Origin: Streptomyces flavidovirens DSM 40150
Lineage (GTDB): Bacteria; Actinomycetota; Actinomycetes; Streptomycetales; Streptomycetaceae
Assembly: GCF_000429085.1 (NCBI RefSeq)
Contig: NZ_AUBE01000021.1
Span: 1 to 64,000, forward strand
Reading direction: 5' to 3'
Length of the DNA: 64,000 nt
Positions 57,851 through 64,000 of this stretch are shown here, in pieces. Position 1 is the stretch's first letter, and each line of letters opens with the position of its first letter. A program made the position numbers and the translations under genes. Under the pieces are notes generated by a model, which was given only the letters and a program-made list of their open reading frames with translations, was not told the DNA's origin and ran no database searches.

Positions 57851-59446
57851 GGCCAGGGCGACGAGGTCCTTGTAGTCCGGACCCCACAGGTCCTCCACGC
57901 CGTCCGGCAGCAGAATGATCCGCTCCGGCTCCAGCGCGTCGACCGCTCCCTCGTCGTGGGTGACGAGGATGACCGCGCCCTTGTACGTGCGCAGGGCGCC
58001 GAGGATCTCCTCGCGGCTGGCCGGGTCGAGGTTGTTCGTCGGCTCGTCCAGGAGCAGGACGTTGGCGGACGAGACGACCAGGGTGGCCAGGGCGAGGCGG
58101 GTCTTCTCACCGCCGGAGAGGACTCCGGCCGGCTTGTCGACGTCGTCGCCGGTGAAGAGGAACGAGCCCAGCGTCTTGCGGACCGCGACGAGGTCGAGGT
58201 CGGGCGCCGCCGAGCGCATGTTCTCCAGTACCGAACGCTCCGGGTCGAGGGTCTCGTGCTCCTGGGCGTAGTACCCGAGCTTGAGGCCGTGGCCCGGAAT
58301 GACTTCACCCGTGTCGGGCTTCTCCGCACCTCCGAGGAGACGCAGCAGGGTCGTCTTGCCGGCGCCGTTGAGGCCCAGGATGACGACGCGCGAGCCCTTG
58401 TCGATGGCCAGGTTGACGTCGGTGAAGATCTCCAGCGAGCCGTACGACTTCGACAGGCCCTCCGCCATGAGCGGGGTCTTGCCGCAGGGCGCGGGGTCCG
58501 GGAAGCGCAGCTTGGCGACCTTGTCAGAGACGCGTACCGCTTCGAGGCCGGAGAGCAGGCGCTCGGCGCGCTTGGCCATGTTCTGCGCGGCGACGGTCTT
58601 CGTCGCCTTGGCGCGCATCTTGTCGGCCTGGGAGTTGAGGGCGGAGGCCTTCTTCTCGGCGTTCTGACGCTCGCGCTTGCGGCGCTTCTCGTCGGCCTCG
58701 CGCTGCTGCTGGTAGAGCTTCCAGCCCATGTTGTAGACGTCGATCTGGGAGCGGTTGGCGTCCAGATAGAAGACCTTGTTGACGACCGTCTCGACGAGGT
58801 CGACATCGTGGGAGATCACGATGAAGCCGCCGCGGTACGTCTTGAGGTAGTCCCGGAGCCAGACGATCGAGTCGGCGTCGAGGTGGTTGGTCGGCTCGTC
58901 GAGGAGCAGGGTGTCGGCGTCCGAGAAGAGGATGCGGGCCAGCTCGACGCGGCGGCGCTGGCCGCCGGAGAGCGTGTGGAGGGGCTGGCCGAGGACGCGG
59001 TCGGGCAGACCGAGCGCGGCGGCGATGGTGGCGGCCTCGGCCTCGGCGGCGTAACCGCCCTTGGTGAGGAACTCCGTCTCCAGGCGCTCGTACTTCTTCA
59101 TCGCCTTTTCGCGGGTGGCGCCCTGCCCGTTCGACATCCGCTCCTCGTTCTCGCGCATCTTGCGCAGGACCGAGTCGAGGTCGCGGGCGGAGAGGATGCG
59201 GTCGCGGGCGAGGACGTCGAGGTCGCCGGTGCGCGGGTCCTGCGGGAGGTAGCCGACCTCGCCGGAGCGGGTGATCGTGCCGCCGGCGGGGGTGCCTTCA
59301 CCGGCGAGGCACTTGGTGAGGGTGGTCTTGCCCGCTCCGTTGCGGCCGACGAGGCCGATGCGGTCGCCCTTGGCGATACGGAAGGACGCGGACTCGATGA
59401 GGAGACGGGCGCCGGCGCGCAGCTCGATGCCGGAGGCGGTGATCAA
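57848..59446 (-). CDS. ABC-F family ATPase
   Basis: A 532-residue soluble ABC-F protein with two ABC domains and a charged linker. Domain 1 has GLVGRNGAGKTTLTKCLAGEG, LSGGQRRRVELARIL and LLLDEPTNHLDADS; domain 2 has ILGLNGAGKTTLLRLLGG, LSGGEKTRLALATLV and LLLDEPTNNLDP. The linker (about 240-315) is Arg/Lys-rich. ABC-F proteins act on ribosomes in translation or antibiotic resistance. The start is a TTG at 59446, with GGAG 7 bases upstream and homology beginning at ITASGIELRAGARLL. The frame is open upstream to 59557. Confidence 0.92.
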   Translation of the reverse strand: MITASGIELRAGARLLIESASFRIAKGDRIGLVGRNGAGKTTLTKCLAGEGTPAGGTITRSGEVGYLPQDPRTGDLDVLARDRILSARDLDSVLRKMRENEERMSNGQGATREKAMKKYERLETEFLTKGGYAAEAEAATIAAALGLPDRVLGQPLHTLSGGQRRRVELARILFSDADTLLLDEPTNHLDADSIVWLRDYLKTYRGGFIVISHDVDLVETVVNKVFYLDANRSQIDVYNMGWKLYQQQREADEKRRKRERQNAEKKASALNSQADKMRAKATKTVAAQNMAKRAERLLSGLEAVRVSDKVAKLRFPDPAPCGKTPLMAEGLSKSYGSLEIFTDVNLAIDKGSRVVILGLNGAGKTTLLRLLGGAEKPDTGEVIPGHGLKLGYYAQEHETLDPERSVLENMRSAAPDLDLVAVRKTLGSFLFTGDDVDKPAGVLSGGEKTRLALATLVVSSANVLLLDEPTNNLDPASREEILGALRTYKGAVILVTHDEGAVDALEPERIILLPDGVEDLWGPDYKDLVALA

Positions 59447-59540
59447 GGTAAAACTCCAGGGCGGTGTGGACGGCGGAAGGGACGGGCGGAGACTTCTTCG
59501 ACGCCGTCTAATGCACAAGGAGAGTTGCCATAGACCCAGT

Positions 59541-60362
59541 CTAACGGTCGCCCGCAACTACTTTTCTGGCGCGGGCTTTGTCGCCCCGCAGGGCGTTGCC
59601 GAGCGGTGTGCGATCGGGCACGATCCGGCCGAGACCGTCGAGGGCGATCAGTTCGGCGGTCCAGGAGGCGGCGGCGCCGCAGGGCTGCGCGACCAGCAGC
59701 GCGCCGCCGGTGCGGGCCGTGCGGCGCGCGTCGAAGACGCAGCCGGGCTCGGCGGGCAGCACCCAGCGCAGGTCGCCGTCCACGGTGCGGTACGCCGCGA
59801 TGCGCTGCGGGGTGACGACGGCGAGCATGCCGGCGGCGGGGTCGAGGGGTTGCAGCACGCCGGAGGCGCGGGCCCGGGCGTCGGCCGACAGCCAGTGCGA
59901 GAGGCCGGGTACGGCGCGGTGCCAGCGGACCGTACGGCCGGTGGTGCGCGCGGTGTCGGTGACCAGGCCGTCGCTCCACAGGGTGAAGGCGTGGCCGGGC
60001 GCGGGCCGCAGGGCGAGGGGGCGGCGCCCGGCGCGGGTGTGCGTCCAGTGCCGCCGACCGCTCGGCTCGTCGTACGCCTCTACCGCCCCGCCTTTGATAC
60101 GCAGGGCGGGGTCGGGGCGGGCCGCGGGGGTGTGGGCGGTGAGCCGGTCGCCGTACGGGGCGGGTCTGGCCTGGTGGGCGGCGGTGACCAGGGGCAGGGC
60201 GAGGGCCGCGGCGGCGAGGGTGAGCCCGATGCGCAGGGCGTGGCGGCGGCGGTCGCGGGGCCTGCGCGGGGGGCGGAAGCCGCTTGTGGCGCGCCGCGTT
60301 CGGGGGGTGGCGAAATCGCGGTCGCCACCGGCCGGGGCCGCCGCTGACGTGCTGGCAGTCAC
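59541..60362 (-). CDS. PQQ-binding-like beta-propeller repeat membrane protein
   Basis: A 273-residue protein with a basic N-terminus, one transmembrane helix (ALRIGLTLAAAALALPLVTAA, about 45-65) and an extracytoplasmic beta-rich domain with repeated WHRAVPGLSHWL, QRIAAYRTVDGDLRWVLPAEPG and TAELIALDGLGRIV motifs resembling PQQ/WD-like propeller blades. Function unknown. The GTG at 60362 is preceded by AAGGGGGA. Confidence 0.78.
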   Translation of the reverse strand: MTASTSAAAPAGGDRDFATPRTRRATSGFRPPRRPRDRRRHALRIGLTLAAAALALPLVTAAHQARPAPYGDRLTAHTPAARPDPALRIKGGAVEAYDEPSGRRHWTHTRAGRRPLALRPAPGHAFTLWSDGLVTDTARTTGRTVRWHRAVPGLSHWLSADARARASGVLQPLDPAAGMLAVVTPQRIAAYRTVDGDLRWVLPAEPGCVFDARRTARTGGALLVAQPCGAAASWTAELIALDGLGRIVPDRTPLGNALRGDKARARKVVAGDR

Positions 60363-60413
60363 GATTCCCCCTTGCGGCGCCGCCCTTGGATCAGGCACAG
60401 AACGTAGCCGCGG

Positions 60414-60447
60414 GTGTCGGGGGCCGGGTGGCGGGCCCGGCCGACAC
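60414..60447. other. nested dyad between divergent genes
   Basis: GTGTCGG (60414-60420) pairs with CCGACAC (60441-60447), enclosing GGCCGGG/CCCGGCC. It lies 52 bases before the PQQ-repeat gene and about 120 bases before the VOC gene, so it is more likely an operator or structured leader than a terminator. Confidence 0.45.
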
Positions 60448-60565
60448 GGCGGGCGGGGGCGGGCGCGTCCCCCGTTCGGCCCCGTTCCGGCCGCGGTGGC
60501 GTTGTCAGTGGCCGGTGCGAGACTGAGAGCCACGTCACACTCGACGAGAGGATGAGGTGATCGGC

Positions 60566-60967
60566 ATGGCCGGCGCACCGAGCATTTACCCGACGGTTCT
60601 GTACAAGGACGCCAAAGCCGCCATCCGGCTGCTGAAGGATGCCTTCGGTTTCCGCGAGGTCGCTCTGTACGAGAGCGAGAGCGGTTACGTGGAGCACGCG
60701 GAGCTGGCGTACGGCAATGGCGCGGTGATGGTGGGGTCGCACGGCCGGGAAGGCGTCTTCGCCAAGGCGATGGCGGATGCGGGGCCGGTGGGTGTGTACG
60801 TGGTGGTGGACGACGTGGACGCGCATCACGCGCGGGCGGTGGAACACGGGGTGGAGATCCTGATGCCGCCGACCGACCAGCCCTACGGATCGCGGGACTA
60901 CATGGCGCGGGACCCCGAGGGCAACCTCTGGAGCTTCGGCACGTACACCCCGGCGATCGGGGGCTGA
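60566..60967 (+). CDS. VOC-superfamily (glyoxalase/bleomycin resistance-like) protein
   Basis: A 133-residue single VOC module: IYPTVLYKDAKAAIRLLKDAFGF at the start, GYVEHAELAYGNGAVMVGSH, and SRDYMARDPEGNLWSFGTY near the end with the Glu of the metal site. Role unknown. The ATG at 60566 was chosen by homology (MAGAPSIYPT); a GTG at 60557 with AGAGG spacing is also possible. Confidence 0.84.
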   Translation: MAGAPSIYPTVLYKDAKAAIRLLKDAFGFREVALYESESGYVEHAELAYGNGAVMVGSHGREGVFAKAMADAGPVGVYVVVDDVDAHHARAVEHGVEILMPPTDQPYGSRDYMARDPEGNLWSFGTYTPAIGG

Positions 60968-61016
60968 CGGGGCGAGTACGGGACGGGCCCCGCACCCCCG
61001 GACGACTCGTGGCGTG

Positions 61017-61035
61017 TCCTCGAACGCCGGACTGG
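61017..61035. repeat. half-copy of the dispersed Streptomyces repeat
   Basis: TCCTCGAACGCCGGACTGG matches one arm of the 52710-52798 element with one change. It lies in the gap between the VOC gene and the unknown gene at 61118. Confidence 0.6.
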
Positions 61036-61117
61036 TGGCCTTTCCGCCTGGGCGGCTTCAGGCCGTCCGGTGTCCGGCGTCCGGGGGCGGAAAGAGTCGC
61101 CCGCCCCGGCTTCGGCG

Positions 61118-62446
61118 CTACACGCCGCCCCTGTGGACCTGGAACGCCGCTCTGCGTACCGCCTTCGCCAGGGCGGGGTCAGGGTGGGCCGCTGCCAGGG
61201 CCACCAGGACCTGGACAGTGCGGGGGTGGCCGATCGCCTGTACTTCCTCCAGCAGCGCCGGCACGGTCGACTGCACGGCGGCATCCAGATGGCGTACGAG
61301 CAGCTGCGTCTCGCCGTGGTCCGCGACGGCCGCGGCCGTGTCCACCCACAGCCAGGTGGACTCCTCGCGGGTGAGGATCTCGTGGGCGTCCTCGGGGTCG
61401 GCGCCCTCGTACTCCGCAAGCCACAGCAGGGCATAGGGGCGCAGCGAGCTGTCGTCGGCCGCGGCCCGTACGCCGGACTCCGCCGGGGCGCCGACCACCC
61501 GCAGCGCCTCGAAGGCGAGTCCGCGCAGCAGCGCGTCCTCGCCGCGGGCGGCTTCGAGGAGCTCGGTGACGGCACTGGAGACGGTACGGGCGGCGAGCCA
61601 GGCCCGGTACTCGGCACGGGCGGGGCCCGGCGTCAGACGGGCGCAGCCGCGCAGCATGTCCTCGGCGGACTGCTCGATGTTCCCGGCGGGGCTCTGCGCC
61701 GCGACGCAGATCTGCTCCAGCTTGACCCACACCGCCCAGTTGCCGAGCGCGGTCAGGGTGGCGAGTCCGGGACCGAGGGTCAGGGCGCCGACGGCGGCCT
61801 GGCCTTCCAGGGCCCAGTCGAGGAGGAGGGGGAGGGATGCGGCAGGGGTGGCGGGCGTGGTGGCCGGTTCCGGGAGCGGCTGCGGGCCGTACGGGACCTC
61901 GCAGCGCTCTTCGCGCAGCTCGGCGACGCGCTGTTCGAGCAGGTCGAGCAGGGCCGGTACCTGCACAGGACCGGCCGAGAGCTGAAGGAGGGAGAGCACT
62001 TGGGGGACGGCTTCCACGACCTCGGCGACGGCGGTGGCGGGGATGCCGTCGGGCGCGGGGTGGACGATCGACCACGCGTCGAAGAGGGCGACCCAGCCGC
62101 GCAGTACGGCCGCGTCGTCACGGTCCCAGGCGCGCAGTCGCCAGCCGGGCCGGGTGCGGTCGCCGTGGAGTTCGATCAGGCCGGCGAGCCTGGCCCTGTC
62201 CCAGCCCGCGCGGACCTGGGGCGGAGTCAGGTCGAGGTCCGCGGAAGCCCGTTGGACTGCCGCGGCGGAGAGCGCGCCGTCCGGGCCGGGCTCGACGTGG
62301 GACTTTCCGCCGCGCGGCGACGGGGAGGCCCAGCGTGCGACGCGGACGGCGTCGGCGAGTACGGCCCTGGCCTGTCGGGCCAGTTCCGCGGGGGGCGGGG
62401 TGCCCTCGGGGGGCCTCGGGGCCGGGCGGGTACGCCGGTTCGTCAC
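61118..62446 (-). CDS. conserved Streptomyces protein of unknown function
   Basis: A 442-residue (if started at 62446) mostly alpha-helical, Ala/Leu-rich soluble protein. No motif is recognised. It has helical repeats (ALLDLLEQRVAELREERCEV; LLWLAEYEGADPEDAHEILTREEST) that could be HEAT-like. The GTG at 62446 (VTNRRTRPAP) fits remembered homologues; alternatives are the GTG at 62614 or 62545. It lies near the alpha/beta hydrolase with a 61-229 base gap. Confidence 0.65.
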   Translation of the reverse strand: MTNRRTRPAPRPPEGTPPPAELARQARAVLADAVRVARWASPSPRGGKSHVEPGPDGALSAAAVQRASADLDLTPPQVRAGWDRARLAGLIELHGDRTRPGWRLRAWDRDDAAVLRGWVALFDAWSIVHPAPDGIPATAVAEVVEAVPQVLSLLQLSAGPVQVPALLDLLEQRVAELREERCEVPYGPQPLPEPATTPATPAASLPLLLDWALEGQAAVGALTLGPGLATLTALGNWAVWVKLEQICVAAQSPAGNIEQSAEDMLRGCARLTPGPARAEYRAWLAARTVSSAVTELLEAARGEDALLRGLAFEALRVVGAPAESGVRAAADDSSLRPYALLWLAEYEGADPEDAHEILTREESTWLWVDTAAAVADHGETQLLVRHLDAAVQSTVPALLEEVQAIGHPRTVQVLVALAAAHPDPALAKAVRRAAFQVHRGGV

Positions 62447-62675
62447 GGCCTGGTGTCCGCCCTGAGGAGTCAGGGGGAGGGCAGCCGCGAGGGGTCGCGG
62501 GCGGACAAGTCGGAGCCTGGAGTCGCGCGGGGTACGGGACGTCACGGAGAGCAGTCTCGCCGGTGACGCCCCGAAAGCCCAAACGGAATCGAACTCGCCG
62601 TTCGTGGACGCCACCTGGCCGGAACCTTTCCCCGCCGGGCGGGCCGGATATTCCGGACGCGGCCGGGGCTCCGGG

Positions 62676-63803
62676 CTACATCAAGGGGGTCAGGAAGCGG
62701 CGCAGAACCTCTTCGTACCTGGCCGGGTCGGCGTTCCACATGGCCGCGTGCGGGGCGTGCGGAACGGGGTGGAGGACGACCAGACCGGGGAGCCTCCCGG
62801 CCAGCTCCCGCGAAGGGTGCCACGGGGCCACGGTGTCGTCCGGGCCGTGGAGGATCAGCGTGGGTACGCGCAGCCCGCCCTCGCCGGCCGCTTCGCGCAG
62901 GCGGTCGCCGTGCACGCCTGTGCGGCCCTGCACGGCCCGGACGGCGAGCGGGAGGAGCACGCCCGGCGTGCGGCGGGCGACGGCCAGGGCCCGCACCGTG
63001 GCCTCCCAGTCGAGGACCGGGGAGTCGAGTACGAGGCCGCTGACGCGGTCGCGGAGCGGGGAGTGCACCGCGGCGTGCACGGCCATGGCCCCGCCGGTGG
63101 ACCAGCCGTGCAGGATGACGCGCTCGGCGCCGCTTCGGACGGCGTGGCGGATGGCGGCGTCCACGTCGCGCCACTCCGAGTCGCCGAGGTGGCCGAGGCC
63201 GTCCGGCGGCCTGGGGGCGCCGACGTCGCCCCGGTAGGCGAGGCCGAGGACCGGGAGGTGCTGGGCCCGCAGGAAGGGAATGAGGTTCATGCAGTGTTCC
63301 CGCGTGGTGCCGAGGCCGTGCACGGTGATGACCCAGGTGCTGCGGGCCCCCGGCAGGAACCAGGCGGGCAGTGAGCCGAGTTCACCGGGCACGTCCACGT
63401 CGGTGTGTGCGATGCCGAGTGCGGTGCGCGGATCGCCGGCGTACAGCTGCGGGGTGAGCCGCACCCTGGCGCCGGCGGCGAGTGTGCCGTGGCTGACGCG
63501 TTCCAGGCCGCGTACGACGGTGTCGGCGGTGTGCGGCGCGTTCTCGACGACGGGCCCGACGACCGCGTGGACGCCGGGGCCCTCGATGCCGTACGTGCCG
63601 GGGCGCAGGGAGGCCAGGCAGCGCGTCAGGGTGATCCGGCCCGCCGCGGTGGCGTGCACGGTGAGCCAGGGGTCGCCGGGCAGCGGCCGGCCGGCCGACG
63701 CCTTGAGCGCGGCGTCGCCGGCGTAACGGCCGATCACGACCGCTGCCGCACCGGCGCCGATGAGTGTGGTGACGGCCGCTGCCGTCGCTGTAGCCGGGCG
63801 CAC
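62676..63803 (-). CDS. alpha/beta hydrolase, membrane-anchored
   Basis: A 375-residue hydrolase. One N-terminal transmembrane segment (ATATAAAVTTLIGAGAAAVVIG) and then an N-terminal domain, followed by the alpha/beta fold from about 155: VITVHGLGTTREHCMN, the nucleophile elbow GWSTGGAM (Ser), DSPVLDW, catalytic Asp in LILHGPDDTV and His near HAPHAAMW. Substrate unknown. The GTG at 63803 has GGAG only 2 bases upstream. Confidence 0.85.
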   Translation of the reverse strand: MRPATATAAAVTTLIGAGAAAVVIGRYAGDAALKASAGRPLPGDPWLTVHATAAGRITLTRCLASLRPGTYGIEGPGVHAVVGPVVENAPHTADTVVRGLERVSHGTLAAGARVRLTPQLYAGDPRTALGIAHTDVDVPGELGSLPAWFLPGARSTWVITVHGLGTTREHCMNLIPFLRAQHLPVLGLAYRGDVGAPRPPDGLGHLGDSEWRDVDAAIRHAVRSGAERVILHGWSTGGAMAVHAAVHSPLRDRVSGLVLDSPVLDWEATVRALAVARRTPGVLLPLAVRAVQGRTGVHGDRLREAAGEGGLRVPTLILHGPDDTVAPWHPSRELAGRLPGLVVLHPVPHAPHAAMWNADPARYEEVLRRFLTPLM

Positions 63804-63893
63804 CGCTCCAGTGTCCGCATCCGCGGGGCGCGGGGCCAGTGGGCGGGGGCCGGACGGCTCCTTCGGCGGAGCTTCGTGGCGGGGCGTCAGCTT

Positions 63894-64000
63894 TCAGCCG
63901 CGCTGGCCGTACCCCTTCAGTTTTTCCTGTACTTCGTGGAGCTGGGCCTCGGAGAGCAGGGACGGCTCACGGCCCGGCACCGAGCTCGCGGTGAGCCAGA
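63894..64000 (-). CDS. C-terminal fragment of a gene that continues beyond the right edge
   Basis: The minus-strand frame runs from the edge to a TGA at 63894-63896. It encodes a 34-residue tail, ...WLTASSVPGREPSLLS, then EAQLHEVQEKLKGYGQRG. I do not recognise the family. Its start lies outside the window. Confidence 0.6.
   Translation of the reverse strand, partial: WLTASSVPGREPSLLSEAQLHEVQEKLKGYGQRG

Noticed and set aside
1..64000. Mobile elements, prophage, CRISPR or tRNA genes
   Set aside because: No transposase, integrase, direct-repeat/spacer array or tRNA cloverleaf was recognised; the repeats found are short palindromic or tandem sequences.

Overview
The window is high-GC chromosomal DNA from a Streptomyces-type actinomycete. 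The evidence is the GC-rich third codon positions, frequent GTG and TTG starts, many ATGA/GTGA start-stop overlaps, Streptomyces-specific families (a chaplin, a streptophobe-type protein, a tiny SGM_5486-type transporter-associated protein, a Gbn-like nucleoid protein) and a conserved Streptomyces rRNA leader at the left edge. From memory, the gene order resembles the part of the Streptomyces coelicolor core that holds chpE, serB, fabG/fabI (inhA), tyrS, moaA and gbn (about SCO1790-SCO1845). This was not checked by search.

Layout. 1-554: promoters and 5' leader of an rRNA operon whose 16S gene lies just outside to the left, on the minus strand. 555-5894: DNA glycosylase, Spo0M-like and PEBP proteins, HNH nuclease, TauE-type permease, and an NfeD/SPFH pair. 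5965-13113: ABC ATPase, chaplin, two-component system, SDR-QueA-like pair, secreted SLT protein. 13195-19787: FHA-ABC transporter, streptophobe-type protein, SerB, SixA. 19869-24478: CynX-type MFS exporter with its accessory peptide, a divergent GntR regulator with clear operators, and the fabG-fabI operon. 24663-29001: tldD-tldE with a duplicated junction, and tyrS. 29114-36969: small membrane proteins, moaA, an acetate-type symporter with its DUF485 partner, and two tandem secreted subtilases. 37135-42736: a translationally coupled lysoplasmalogenase/fatty-acid-hydroxylase pair, a 1036-residue NACHT-LRR (NLR-like) ATPase, and a VIT1/CCC1 transporter.

42762-47794 is a four-gene catabolic operon (two amidohydrolases, SDR, acetoacetate-decarboxylase-like protein) divergent from a TetR regulator, with a perfect 15-bp palindrome between them. 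47797-52659 holds a DEDDh-BRCT exonuclease, a Cys-rich protein, SURF1, a GH15 enzyme and an SDR with a degenerate active site. 52866-56187 is an Asp23/Gls24 envelope cluster in which several extra proteins look like diverged Asp23 domains. 56354-64000 holds a crotonase, the Gbn-like protein next to helically phased GATC repeats, an ABC-F protein, a PQQ-repeat protein, a VOC protein, an unknown protein, an alpha/beta hydrolase and a truncated gene at the edge.

Most genes are chromosomal core, and no insertion sequence, prophage, CRISPR array or tRNA was seen. The strongest candidates for new biology are the NACHT-LRR protein, the duplicated tldD/tldE junction with its coupling mini-ORF, the phased GATC sites beside gbn, the TetR-controlled amidohydrolase cluster and the putative ether-lipid pair. 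Many starts lie 6-8 bases after a TANNNT hexamer, which suggests leaderless mRNAs.
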